The notes: a model not told the origin generated them from the letters alone. Shown: positions 53,868 through 62,671, counted from the stretch's first letter. The stretch: 64,000 bases of DNA from Pseudomonadota bacterium (GCA_003577275.1 QEVO01000001.1:124001-188000); one strand, 5' to 3'. Numbers and translations are program-made.

Positions 53868-53971
53868 TACTCAGAAAATCGGGCTTTCTTAACGTATAAA
53901 TTGTTCGCAATCCTCGGTGAAACAACAAGGAGCCTTTGTGCATTAGTCCAAGGGGCGGGAGGTTTCCATAT

Positions 53972-54439
53972 ATGCCAACAATAGTAATAGCCCATCGTGT
54001 GGAAGCGCCGGCGCGTAAAGTATGGGATCTCATGATGGGGTCGATCAAGACCGGCAAGTACGAGCACGGCGGGCTGTTTGAGGGGTTGGTGAAAAAAGGA
54101 TCAATCAAAGGCAAGGGAGAGGGGGCTATCATCACCAGCCTGATGGAACAGGATGGAGTGATTGCAAAAATTGTTGAGCGGATCGATAAGTTCGACGACA
54201 ATGACATGTTCATGAGCCACCGTATCATAGACTGCGGCCCGCTCCCGGTTACGGATTTCACCGTTGATATCCGCATTACGGCAAACGGTCCAGACGCGTG
54301 TTCTTACAAATTCGAAATGAAATATACTCCTTTGGCCGGCCCGGATGAAGAGGTCAGACAAATGGTCGTGGGTGGTGTGCAGCTACTGCATGCAAATTTG
54401 GAGAAAATGTTCAGCCCAGCAAAAAAGCATAGGAATTGA
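53972..54439 (+). CDS. SRPBCC/START-superfamily ligand-binding protein
   Basis: 155 residues, start ATG 53972 with GGGAGG upstream. IVIAHRVEAPARKVWDLMMG is the classic SRPBCC first strand and helix; the middle (KGSIKGKGEGAIITSLME) and the C-terminal helix (MVVGGVQLLHANLEKMFSP) complete the helix-grip fold. Members bind or cyclise hydrophobic ligands. No catalytic residue can be named; here probably a hydrolase, cyclase or carrier for the imported compound. Confidence 0.8.
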   Translation: MPTIVIAHRVEAPARKVWDLMMGSIKTGKYEHGGLFEGLVKKGSIKGKGEGAIITSLMEQDGVIAKIVERIDKFDDNDMFMSHRIIDCGPLPVTDFTVDIRITANGPDACSYKFEMKYTPLAGPDEEVRQMVVGGVQLLHANLEKMFSPAKKHRN

Positions 54440-54600
54440 TAAGCTATTTTGAGCGTGGAAAAACCCATATTTCGCTCATGAATTGGGTAATTGATAAATC
54501 TCGATCCTTTAATTACGATTGAATTGATTTTACGGGACTGACTACCGGCTTGATGACATCGCCGAGAGTAATACTCTATCCAGCACTAATGGAGTTATGT

Positions 54601-55803
54601 ATGAGGATAACGGATTTCGCGGAAAACCCGATTGACGACAGGAAGCTCGCAGAACTCAACAACGGTCGTTTGCATGAACTGATGCGCGCGAGAGGTGTGG
54701 ATGCGTTGTTCGTTATTGCGCCGGACAACTGGCGCTATGCGACCGCCCTGCCCATGCTTCATTCTATTTTTTCATCGATGGTAAATGCCGCTCTAGTTTG
54801 CCTTGACAAGCCCTTTCCGACATTATTCCCTTTGCAAGGATTTGGCAGTCCGATGAGTCAGCGCGCCCCATGGATGGAAGATATCGAAGAACTTCCAATG
54901 GAAGGCACAGGCGAAGGTTTGCAGCCGATGATGGTGGACAAGTGGCCGCAGATCATTGCCAACAAGCTGTCGCAGCTTGGCCTTTCCAAAAGCCGGATCG
55001 CTGTCGACCCGATGACGCCATTCGCCCTTAAAGAAGCAATACAAAATAGGTTGCAGACAGCCCAGATAGTAGATGGCGGCGAGATATTGCGCCAGGCGCG
55101 GCTGATCAAGAATGAAGAAGAGCTAAAGGCGTTGCGAAACGCCTGCCTGCTGGCGGATATCGCGATGGAAGACGCCTTTAAGGCGGTCCGCCCAGGCGCC
55201 AGCGAACTGGATATTGCCGCGGCTGCCGAACATTCGTTTCGGGTCCATGGGGCCGAATACAGCGCCTTCACGCCCCAGGTGTTCTCAGGTTTGAATGCGC
55301 TTATGCCGTATAACAGTCCATCTTCCAGACTCATACGTAACGGCGAATTGGTTAGGATTGATATTGGGTGTTGCTCTCACGGCTATCACTCATGTTTCGG
55401 CAGAACGGTTTACGTCGGCAGCCCGGACGATCAAGTGCAACAAGCCTACGCGGCTGTCCACCATGCATTGGCGGCGGGCATTTCTGCCGCCCGCCCAGGA
55501 GTGACTAACATAGAACTCCATCAAATCATGTCGCGGGCGCTAGATGAACATTCGGCAGGAAAATACGATCTTGGGTCCTATGGCGGCCATGGGTTGGGCG
55601 CTGGCATTCACGAAAACCCAATGATAGGTAGCCGTGGGGCGGTCGAAGAGATGGTGCTGGAGGCCAATATGTGTATCGCGCTGGAGCCGTCGGTGATGGT
55701 TCCCGGCCGAGGATGGCTGGGCCTGGAAGATAATATTATCATTACCTCGTCCGGTTGCGAGGTAATGACGACAACACGCTTTGAACTGGACCCGAAAGCA
55801 TGA
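54601..55803 (+). CDS. M24-family hydrolase (Xaa-Pro peptidase-like) with one altered metal ligand
   Basis: 400 residues from ATG 54601 (GGAG six bases before). N-terminal creatinase-type domain (HELMRARGVDALFVIAPDNW) and C-terminal pita-bread domain. Of the five metal ligands, Asp254 (VRIDIG), His330 (GGHGLGAGIHENP), Glu362 (ALEP) and Glu376 (GLEDNI) are present, but the second Asp position, eleven residues after Asp254, is Cys265 (YHSCFGRTVYVG). Prolidases and aminopeptidase P cut Xaa-Pro bonds with two metals; this one may bind one metal or use another mechanism. Confidence 0.88.
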   Translation: MRITDFAENPIDDRKLAELNNGRLHELMRARGVDALFVIAPDNWRYATALPMLHSIFSSMVNAALVCLDKPFPTLFPLQGFGSPMSQRAPWMEDIEELPMEGTGEGLQPMMVDKWPQIIANKLSQLGLSKSRIAVDPMTPFALKEAIQNRLQTAQIVDGGEILRQARLIKNEEELKALRNACLLADIAMEDAFKAVRPGASELDIAAAAEHSFRVHGAEYSAFTPQVFSGLNALMPYNSPSSRLIRNGELVRIDIGCCSHGYHSCFGRTVYVGSPDDQVQQAYAAVHHALAAGISAARPGVTNIELHQIMSRALDEHSAGKYDLGSYGGHGLGAGIHENPMIGSRGAVEEMVLEANMCIALEPSVMVPGRGWLGLEDNIIITSSGCEVMTTTRFELDPKA

Positions 55804-55918
55804 ATCGATATGACGGCAAGCGGCAAGACTGGAAGATAGCGTATAGCCTTGGCCGCTCTTCATTGTAAAGGTCTGCGGATCAGAAATAGAATAATGTGCA
55901 AAGGGCAGGAGACGTCCG

Positions 55919-56917
55919 ATGAAAGCAGTGGTAGCGACCCGGTTCGGCGCTAGTGACGTACTGGAATATTGTGAAGTTGATAAACCGGAACCGAAGAGCG
56001 GTGAGTTGCTGGTCAGGGTGAAGGCTACGGCTGTGGGATTCGGTGACACGCTTATCCGAATAGGCGCCTACAGAGGTGGGCCAGACAGTCATTCCTACTC
56101 GTTGCCTGCGGTTCTTGGTTTTCAAGCCAGTGGTATTGTCGAAGGCGTGGGCAACGGTGTTTCTAATAACTGGCTCGGTCGTCGCGTCGTCGCCAACGCC
56201 GCACATACCAATGCGGAATACCTTGTTTGCTCGGAAGGGTCGGCTGTTGAGATGCCGGACTCTGTCGATTTTGACGTCGCGACATTGATACCGAATTTTT
56301 ACCTCACGGCTTATCACCTGCTGCACACGGCAGTCACCGCCAGGGCGGGGCAGACCGCAGTTGTTTGGGCGGCGGCGGGGGGCGTGGGGACAGCGCTGGT
56401 GCAACTGGCCAAACATGTCGGCCTGAAGGTTATCGCCATGGCCGGAAGCGCCGAAAAATGCGCTTTCGCCCGTGCCCAGGGCGCTGATCATGTGATCGAG
56501 TATGGGCACGAACAGGTATCGCAACGGGTTTTGGATTTGACGGGGGGAGCCGGGGTGGACTTGGTTTTCAATCCAGTTGCCGGCGATACGATCAACGACG
56601 ACGTGCGTATGCTCGTGCCTCACGGTAAGGCGGTTATATACGGACTGATACAAGGTCTTCCAAAGCCTGATGCTGTTCAGACTCTTTTGTTCGAGGTAAT
56701 GGCCAAAAGCCTCTCTATTAGCATGTTCAGTCTATGGACCGTTATGGAACACGAACCAGAACGCATCAGGCAATCGCTGCGGGAACTTTTAAAGCTGCTC
56801 GAAGCAGGCAAGATTGCACCGCAAATATACGCCAAACTACCGCTGTCTGATTTGGCCAAGGGTCACGATTTGCTGGAAAGCCGGAAAGTCATGGGCAATG
56901 TGGTTATCGAGCCATGA
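55919..56917 (+). CDS. Zinc-independent quinone oxidoreductase/MDR-family dehydrogenase
   Basis: 332 residues. N-terminal MKAVVATRFGASDVLEYCEV is typical of NADPH:quinone oxidoreductases; the NADPH-binding motif is VWAAAGGVGTALVQLAKHVG. No zinc-ligand cysteine cluster is seen. CAGGAG precedes ATG 55919. It would reduce a quinone or alpha,beta-unsaturated carbonyl; its role in the pathway is unknown. Confidence 0.9.
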   Translation: MKAVVATRFGASDVLEYCEVDKPEPKSGELLVRVKATAVGFGDTLIRIGAYRGGPDSHSYSLPAVLGFQASGIVEGVGNGVSNNWLGRRVVANAAHTNAEYLVCSEGSAVEMPDSVDFDVATLIPNFYLTAYHLLHTAVTARAGQTAVVWAAAGGVGTALVQLAKHVGLKVIAMAGSAEKCAFARAQGADHVIEYGHEQVSQRVLDLTGGAGVDLVFNPVAGDTINDDVRMLVPHGKAVIYGLIQGLPKPDAVQTLLFEVMAKSLSISMFSLWTVMEHEPERIRQSLRELLKLLEAGKIAPQIYAKLPLSDLAKGHDLLESRKVMGNVVIEP

Positions 56918-56944
56918 AAAACGAGTGTAACGATGGGAAGCGCG

Positions 56945-58126
56945 ATGCAGAATCCTGAATTTGAATCATTATTGCCCTTCACCAAGGAAGAATATGAAAG
57001 CCGTATTCGGCGCTTCAAGGCCGAAATGGCGCGCCGACAGCTGGATGTTATGCTGCTCTATTCCAATCATAGTTTCTTCTACCTTTACGGCTATGATCTG
57101 GCCGCTGGGGCGGCGATCCCCTATCAGACGATCATTGCGCCGCTTGATGGTGAACCCACGGCCTTCGTGCGCAATACCATGGCGCAGTGGGTGAGCCGTT
57201 CGCCTTTCCTTAACGATATTCGGACCTATGACACGCCGTTCGATGCCGATAATGCCAAGAAGACGGTGGAAATTCTCAGCGATTTAGGTCTGTTGTCGGG
57301 CAAGAAAATTGGCATCGAAATGCGAAGCCAAACGCTGAATGCCTATGACTATGATCTTATCCGTCAGCATGTGGCGCGGGGAGGCGGTCATCTGGTCGAT
57401 GCCAGCGATGTGGTGATGGAGCTTCGTATCCATAAGTCGACGGCGGAGGTCGCATGCATGCGCCAGGCTGGAATTTTGTATGACGTCTTCATGAGCGCAG
57501 CTTTTTCCGCCATTCAGCCGGGCGTACGCGAATGCGACGTCAATGCCGAAGCTTTGCACGCTTATCATCGCGCGGGGGGAGAAGATATTGCCCAACCCCT
57601 GATGATGATTCCGGCAATCATGTCGAAGTCGCATATGCTTCCGCCTACGCGTCGGATGCTGGAGTCCGGAGAGCCGCTTTTTATCGAGGCCGGCGCATGC
57701 TTCAATCGCTATCATGTGGTCGGCGGAACCACGGTGTTTTGCGGATCTGAGCCGGGCAATGACGTGCGGGAAGCCTATGCCCGAGCCCGCGAAGCGGTTA
57801 ACGTGACCCGGTTCTTGATCAAGCCCGGGATGGCGACGTCAGCTATCATCCAAGAAGTACTGGCTGCCCGCGATATAAAGGACCACGAAGCCTTTCATGC
57901 CGGTTACAGCATCGGCATTGGTTACCGCAATCTATGGCACGAAGATCTGATCATACGGGTCGGTGATAACCATGTTCTGGAAAAAAACATGACCTTAAGC
58001 CTATTCGGTTTTGCCACGATAGGGGAGTGTTTTTGTATCGTAGCGGATCCCATCGTCATCACCGACACGGGTTTTGATGATCTGTCTGCCCTGCCGCGCG
58101 ACGAAATCTTCGTCGCCGGTGCGTAA
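56945..58126 (+). CDS. M24-family creatinase-like hydrolase lacking all metal ligands
   Basis: 393 residues from ATG 56945 (GGAAG upstream; ATG 56933 also possible). It starts LLPFTKEEYESRIRRFKAEM and continues VMLLYSNHSFFYLYGYD, as in creatinase and ectoine hydrolase. Of the five M24 metal ligands none is kept: Glu248 (FIEAGA) for the first Asp, Val259 for the second, Tyr321 (GYSIGIG) for His, and LFGFATIG / VADPIVIT in place of the two Glu. Creatinase-type enzymes also work without metal on C-N bonds, so a metal-free ring or amidine hydrolase is plausible. Confidence 0.85.
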   Translation: MQNPEFESLLPFTKEEYESRIRRFKAEMARRQLDVMLLYSNHSFFYLYGYDLAAGAAIPYQTIIAPLDGEPTAFVRNTMAQWVSRSPFLNDIRTYDTPFDADNAKKTVEILSDLGLLSGKKIGIEMRSQTLNAYDYDLIRQHVARGGGHLVDASDVVMELRIHKSTAEVACMRQAGILYDVFMSAAFSAIQPGVRECDVNAEALHAYHRAGGEDIAQPLMMIPAIMSKSHMLPPTRRMLESGEPLFIEAGACFNRYHVVGGTTVFCGSEPGNDVREAYARAREAVNVTRFLIKPGMATSAIIQEVLAARDIKDHEAFHAGYSIGIGYRNLWHEDLIIRVGDNHVLEKNMTLSLFGFATIGECFCIVADPIVITDTGFDDLSALPRDEIFVAGA

Positions 58127-58139
58127 AAAGCCGCTCGTA

Positions 58140-59357
58140 ATGTCTGTGGCCAATCATCAGAATCTATTTCGCTGGGCCGTTGTAGCTCTTCTGTTCCTGT
58201 GTATCCTGTTTATCGAGATGTCCTATTCTTGTCTGCCGCCGCTGTTTTCACAAATCAGTCAGGACATTCCGTTAAGCAAAGTCCAAATGGGAATGATCTA
58301 TGGAGTAGTGTCGCTGGCGGCGGCGGGATTTGCCCTAATCGGCGGGGTGCTCAGCGACATCATTGGCTCACGTCGGGCTATCGGCGGGGCTTTGCTTACC
58401 GTTGCGGTTTTTGGCGGGATGCGAACCTTTGCAGACAGCGTGACGGAGCTAACGGCGTTGACCTTCATTGTCGGATTGGCCCTCGCCCTTATCCCCCCCA
58501 ATGTTGCAAAGGTACTAAGCGTCCGGTTTCCTCAAAGTGAACTTGGAAGGGCGTACGGGATCGTTCTTACAGCCGTGCCGATCGGGGTCGGGCTGGGGAT
58601 TGCAACCGGTGCGAGCGTCCTTGCTCCAAATTTTGGAGGTTGGCGGGGGGTGATGGAATTCGTTGCTTTCAACTGCCTTATGATGGGAGTGTTTTGGTTA
58701 CTGGTGTTCCAGGAAAAGAAACTTGCATCCGATGAACAAGGCAAGCTGCGAATGATAGCAGAGAATATTAAAGCAGTGTTCCCAATCAAGGATTTGTGGC
58801 GTATCGCAGTATTCAGTTGCTGCTTTTTCTTCGCCATGGGATCGCTTATGAGTTTATTGCCGATCGTTTTGGAAGAAAGGGGCATAGCGCGTTCGGGTGA
58901 ACTGGCATCATTAATCATGTGGGCAAGTGTGTTGGGCAGCCCGCTTGGCGGAGTGGCCTCTGATAAAATCGGGAAAAGAAAACCATTTTTAATAATACCC
59001 GCCATTGTCATGGGACTATGCATCCCCTTATTTCTTCTGCTAACGGGAATTTCCCTTACACTACTTTTGTTGATCGCTGGATTTGCCAGCGGCATGATTC
59101 TGCCCATTATGCTGACAACGTTGATAGGATTGGAAAGAATCGGCGTCTCGCATATTGCCACCGCCGTAGGGCTGGTGATGATGGTTGGAAATACGGTTGG
59201 CTTTACTGGGCCGATAATATCGGGCGCTTTGATAGACTTAAGCGGTTCGCCCTGGCCGTCGTTCCTATTGACATCCACCATTCTGTTTATCGCTGCTGCC
59301 GTTATTTCGACTTTTCCTCATCAGGTCCGGCAATCGGTGGAGACGTTGAATAATTGA
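58140..59357 (+). CDS. Major facilitator superfamily transporter
   Basis: 405 residues, twelve hydrophobic segments. MFS loop 2-3 motif is GGVLSDIIGSRRAIGGALLT and its repeat in the second half is GGVASDKIGKRKPFLIIPAI. Start ATG 58140; the frame extends upstream into the M24 gene. Likely the inner-membrane porter for the substrate brought by the TonB receptor, or an exporter. It is the last gene of the A/T-richer cargo. Confidence 0.92.
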   Translation: MSVANHQNLFRWAVVALLFLCILFIEMSYSCLPPLFSQISQDIPLSKVQMGMIYGVVSLAAAGFALIGGVLSDIIGSRRAIGGALLTVAVFGGMRTFADSVTELTALTFIVGLALALIPPNVAKVLSVRFPQSELGRAYGIVLTAVPIGVGLGIATGASVLAPNFGGWRGVMEFVAFNCLMMGVFWLLVFQEKKLASDEQGKLRMIAENIKAVFPIKDLWRIAVFSCCFFFAMGSLMSLLPIVLEERGIARSGELASLIMWASVLGSPLGGVASDKIGKRKPFLIIPAIVMGLCIPLFLLLTGISLTLLLLIAGFASGMILPIMLTTLIGLERIGVSHIATAVGLVMMVGNTVGFTGPIISGALIDLSGSPWPSFLLTSTILFIAAAVISTFPHQVRQSVETLNN

Positions 59358-59543
59358 ATTGTTCTGTTTGTTGCCCTTGAAAAAAAACAACAACGAAGTT
59401 TCTGACGCAAAAATACCGGCTTAGGGCCGCTACGGGGAAAAATCCGCCGACGGCCAAACAGCGGCCTTCTTATATTCAATACTTGCGTTATTATTGAAAT
59501 ATAGACACGTTATTTTTAGCTCCAAAAAGGTGAAAGAAGAAGC

Positions 59544-60380
59544 GTGAAAAGAAAGTCTAATATCGGCGGCGACGTATCGCAGTACGCCAACATGTTTGCG
59601 GCGATGGGCACCGAATAGCAGCTTCTTATTGTCCGGCAGTTGCTGTGCGCGCACCCCGACGGCATGGTGGTGGGTGAAATCCTTTGTTCGGGTATCCACC
59701 ATGCCGCCACCGCCGATGTGGTGGGCGCCATCAAGAACGGGTTGGAACAGGATGGCCTGGGGGATTTGGTGTTGCAGATTACCCAAGACGATTCAGCCAC
59801 CGTCAAAAGGGTGGCCCGCAAGATCAAGCGGCGGCCGGAATTTGAAAAAACGGAAATCTATCTGTCCAAGATCATGCGGGCCGATGACGGAGATTTGCGC
59901 GGGCTGGATTATGAAACGGACATCGTATCCGCCATTGATTGGCGCGACTTTGACCCCAAGGACATTGCCGCCCGCATACCCGACAACGCCCAAGCCGCTG
60001 AAAGCCAGCTTCAACGGATCAAACTGGCCGATGATGGCGATGAGCTGTTTGTAGGCGAGGTGGTGGCCGCCAATTCGGAAACCTTGGCGTTTGACGCCGC
60101 CCACGCGGTGCGCATGATTTCCGATATTGTTCTTAATCCCTTTGTCGGCATGGAGATTGTGGGCAACCTGCTGAAAGCCCTGAAACGCCGGGGCTTTGAT
60201 GATGAAAAACTGGGCCGCCTGGCTAGCCTGATCATAGAGGAATTGGGTAAAGGCCTGGATGCGGAGCGGACGGCGCGGGCGGAAAAGCTGTTCAAGGATG
60301 ATGGCGACGTTGTGCAGGGTACCCTGATTTTGATGAGCGAGCGGAAAACAAAGTTGCCCGACTATTTGGCGGATGGATAA
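59544..60380 (+). pseudogene. Chimeric remnant: ArsR-type regulator fragment joined to a probable type III Res fragment
   Basis: From GTG 59544 the frame reads SQYANMFAAMGTE, a TAG stop at 59616, then QLLIVRQLLCAHPDGMVVGEI, an ArsR helix-turn-helix start with one nonsense codon. At about 59681 it changes without a frame break to GIHHAATADVVGAIKNGLEQ and continues YETDIVSAIDWRDFDPKDIA, LAFDAAHAVRMISDIVLNPF and RRGFDDEKLGRLASLIIEEL, which I read as an internal part of a type III restriction (Res) subunit; no helicase motifs are left. The last 25 residues may come from another join. The track reopens at TTG 59640. The Res assignment is moderate, the ArsR one stronger. Confidence 0.6.
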
Positions 60381-60430
60381 AACCCCAAGTTAGCCAAATG
60401 ATTTCGACTAAAAAAGCCTGAGGGGCGAAA

Positions 60431-61087
60431 ATGGGTGGCCACGGCAGCGGCAGACAATATGGCGTTAGTACCGGCACCAAGCCGGTGGCGGGTGTTGATC
60501 TGTTACGCCTGGATGTGCGCTACCTTCATAAAAATGGCTTCCTGAAGCCCCAGCATTGGTCAACCCTGCATTGGTCCCGCAATGGCCACCCCAGCGGTAA
60601 TATCCGGGTTGAGATGGGCACCGGCCAGCCGCCATTGCATCTGAAGCTGATCTATACCCATACGAGCCGTTATGACGGCACAAAAACGGATATCAACGAA
60701 TACATCACGCTAGACTGGCAGACCTGCCGCTTTGGCGGTAGGCGGCCCTGGTTTTTATGCCCCCACTGTGGCCGCCGGGTGGGCGTGCTGTGGGGCAGCA
60801 AGCGATTCCTGTGCCGCCATTGCCACCGCGTGGCCTATCCCTGCCAGAACGAAACGAGGGCGGACCGGGCCATGCGTCAATCCCGCAAGGTGCGGCAAAG
60901 GCTGGGCTTGAGGGATGATATAACCATACCGGCCGCCTACGCCTCCAAGCCTAAGGGCATGCGCTGGGCCACCTATCATCGCTTGGTGCGGCAAGCGCAA
61001 GAGGCGGATATGATATGGTGCCTAGACGCCATGCGGCGCTTTGGAATTGGTATTCGAGATAGCTTTGATATGCCTTGGCCAGAGTGA
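60431..61087 (+). CDS. Zinc-finger hypothetical island protein
   Basis: 218 residues; conserved island protein of unknown role. MGGHGSGRQYGVSTGTKPVA at the N-terminus, then a CxxC...CxxC zinc finger (FLCPHCGRRVGVLWGSKRFL, then CRHCHRVAYPCQNET), and a basic C-terminal half (RQSRKVRQRLGLRDDITIPA). It is the last gene before attR and in the high-GC outer shell. Possibly DNA- or RNA-binding. Confidence 0.78.
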   Translation: MGGHGSGRQYGVSTGTKPVAGVDLLRLDVRYLHKNGFLKPQHWSTLHWSRNGHPSGNIRVEMGTGQPPLHLKLIYTHTSRYDGTKTDINEYITLDWQTCRFGGRRPWFLCPHCGRRVGVLWGSKRFLCRHCHRVAYPCQNETRADRAMRQSRKVRQRLGLRDDITIPAAYASKPKGMRWATYHRLVRQAQEADMIWCLDAMRRFGIGIRDSFDMPWPE

Positions 61088-61124
61088 AAACAAAGCGAAC
61101 GCGGGATGAACGAATGCGGAAAAT

Positions 61125-61146
61125 GCTTTGTGTAATTCCTGTGTAA
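61125..61146. promoter_or_regulatory. Candidate integrase arm-type site, right
   Basis: Exact copy of the 22 bases at 39498-39519. A further inverted TTACACA lies at 61159-61165, giving TGTGTAA units in both orientations, as expected for integrase or excisionase binding close to attR. Confidence 0.6.
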
Positions 61147-61275
61147 GACGGCACCGGATTACACAGAAGTTCGCGGAATGTTCCGCCATGCTTTAGATTC
61201 CGTTTCCCTGATATATGGAACTGAATCAAAATGTTAGGAACTTTCGGCCCTGGGCTGCAAGGCCGGAAAATAAAC

Positions 61276-61327
61276 CTGAAAATCCGCGTGTCGCTGGTTC
61301 GATTCCGGCCCTGGGCACCATTTATTT
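61276..61327 (+). repeat. attR, right 52-bp attachment repeat
   Basis: Identical to 39408-39459. It restores the 3' 45 bases of tRNA-Phe but no 5' half, so it is not a gene. The upstream sequence (ggaaaataaac) is unrelated to the tRNA. Confidence 0.95.
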
Positions 61328-61747
61328 TCCTTATGTATCAATATGTTGTGTGCGTTTTGGGTTAGACGTTCTGTGCCCGAAAATGCCCTTGGGTAAACTG
61401 GGGTAACAAACCCCGCTAGGCTTCTAGTATTGGCAGAACTTTCCAGACCTAGGAAGGTTGAAAGCCTAAGACTGCCTGGCAGGGCATGTTCGCGAAGGTC
61501 TGTGATAAGCGCAGGTTTAAAGCTCCGTCTGTGCGCCTCAAACCAATCGGCCCAGACGACCTCAAACGGCCATATATGCGTCAACCGCCACAGGGTCGCG
61601 GTACAATCGTTGTATGAAGCGGGGAACCTTCATGGGGGCTCCCTGGGCGGCGCAAATCAGCGCAGCAACTCTTTCGGCTTCGGTAAACGAGATGAATGAT
61701 CTGCGCTGGTGAGGCACACCTGCTGTCAGCAACCCTGCGCGTCTCTC
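61328..61747. other. 420-base stretch after attR with no clear gene
   Basis: Short frames exist on both strands, but none looks like a known protein. The minus frame through it runs over the tRNA fragment at attR and yields the well-known spurious peptide GPESNQRHADFQ. A decayed gene on the minus strand (THIWPFEVVWADWFEAHRRS) is possible but not supported. Confidence 0.4.
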
Positions 61748-62671
61748 TCAGTGATCGTCACTGGCCACTGCAGCGATCTCCTTGCGTACTTCGTTCAGCA
61801 GCGCCCCAGCCGCCGGCGTCACGCTGTGACGGGCGACGGTTGCGATCACCAATGAGATGTCAAAATTGATCTCCTGCAATGGCACGCGCGCAAAAACGCC
61901 TGCCGCCAACTCCGCTTCAAGCGAGCGCTTCAAAATGGCGGCAAGCGCATCGCTGTTGCGGACGACCTGGCGAATAATTCCAAAGTCAGTAGTCAACAGG
62001 TACGCCGGCAATCTTTTCGGCTCATCATTTTCCGACAGACGACTCACCGTCGCTTCCAATCGCTGACGCAGCCAAAGCGAAGCTTTGGGAACGACGATTG
62101 GATATTGGAATACGTCGTGCGCCGTCGCGCGTTCAACCCGCATGATGTCGTGCCCTGAACGGCCAAACACGATGAGCGGCGGCAAGGTATGGTTCTCGAT
62201 GGCAATGCGCGTGTCCATCGATTCGTAGGCAAAGCCGATATACACATCTAGTTCACGCGCGATCAGCCGCTCTTGCATCATTTCCCACCCGCCTAATTCC
62301 AGTGTGAACTCGAGATTGGGATAATGGTTGAGAAGTCGAATGAGCGCCGGCGTGACGATCGGTTCCGCGAAGTACGGGTCGCAGCCAATGATGAGGCGAC
62401 CAGCGGCCAGTTTCTGCATCAACTTGATCTGTCGATGCATGTGGTGAACTTTTGAGATGGCGGCCCGCGCCGTCTCGACTACAACCTCACCGTAAGCGGT
62501 TGGCGTTACGTCTCCATAGCGCCGCTCGAACAGCTGTACGCCACAGAGCGCCTCAATTTTTTGAATGCTCTGCGTCAGCGCGGCTTGGGTGATATTGACC
62601 GCATCAGCCGCACGACCAAAATGCCGGTGCTCGGCAAGCGCGACGACATGCCTGAATTGCTGAAGATTCAC
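61748..62671 (-). CDS. LysR-family transcriptional regulator
   Basis: 307 residues. MNLQQFRHVVALAEHRHFGR and ITQAALTQSIQKIEALCGVQ form the N-terminal winged helix; ligand-binding domain follows (RLIIGCDPYFAEPIVTPALI, ELDVYIGFAYESMDTRIAIE). It diverges from a TonB-dependent receptor gene with a 263-base gap and probably controls it. Ligand unknown. Confidence 0.92.
   Translation of the reverse strand: MNLQQFRHVVALAEHRHFGRAADAVNITQAALTQSIQKIEALCGVQLFERRYGDVTPTAYGEVVVETARAAISKVHHMHRQIKLMQKLAAGRLIIGCDPYFAEPIVTPALIRLLNHYPNLEFTLELGGWEMMQERLIARELDVYIGFAYESMDTRIAIENHTLPPLIVFGRSGHDIMRVERATAHDVFQYPIVVPKASLWLRQRLEATVSRLSENDEPKRLPAYLLTTDFGIIRQVVRNSDALAAILKRSLEAELAAGVFARVPLQEINFDISLVIATVARHSVTPAAGALLNEVRKEIAAVASDDH

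Noticed and set aside
61234-61584. Minus-strand 116-residue frame over attR ending in GPESNQRHADFQ
   Set aside because: This peptide is the reverse translation of a tRNA 3' end and is a common false annotation.
61430-61699. 89-residue plus-strand frame after attR
   Set aside because: No ribosome site, no recognisable composition or motif; more likely chance.
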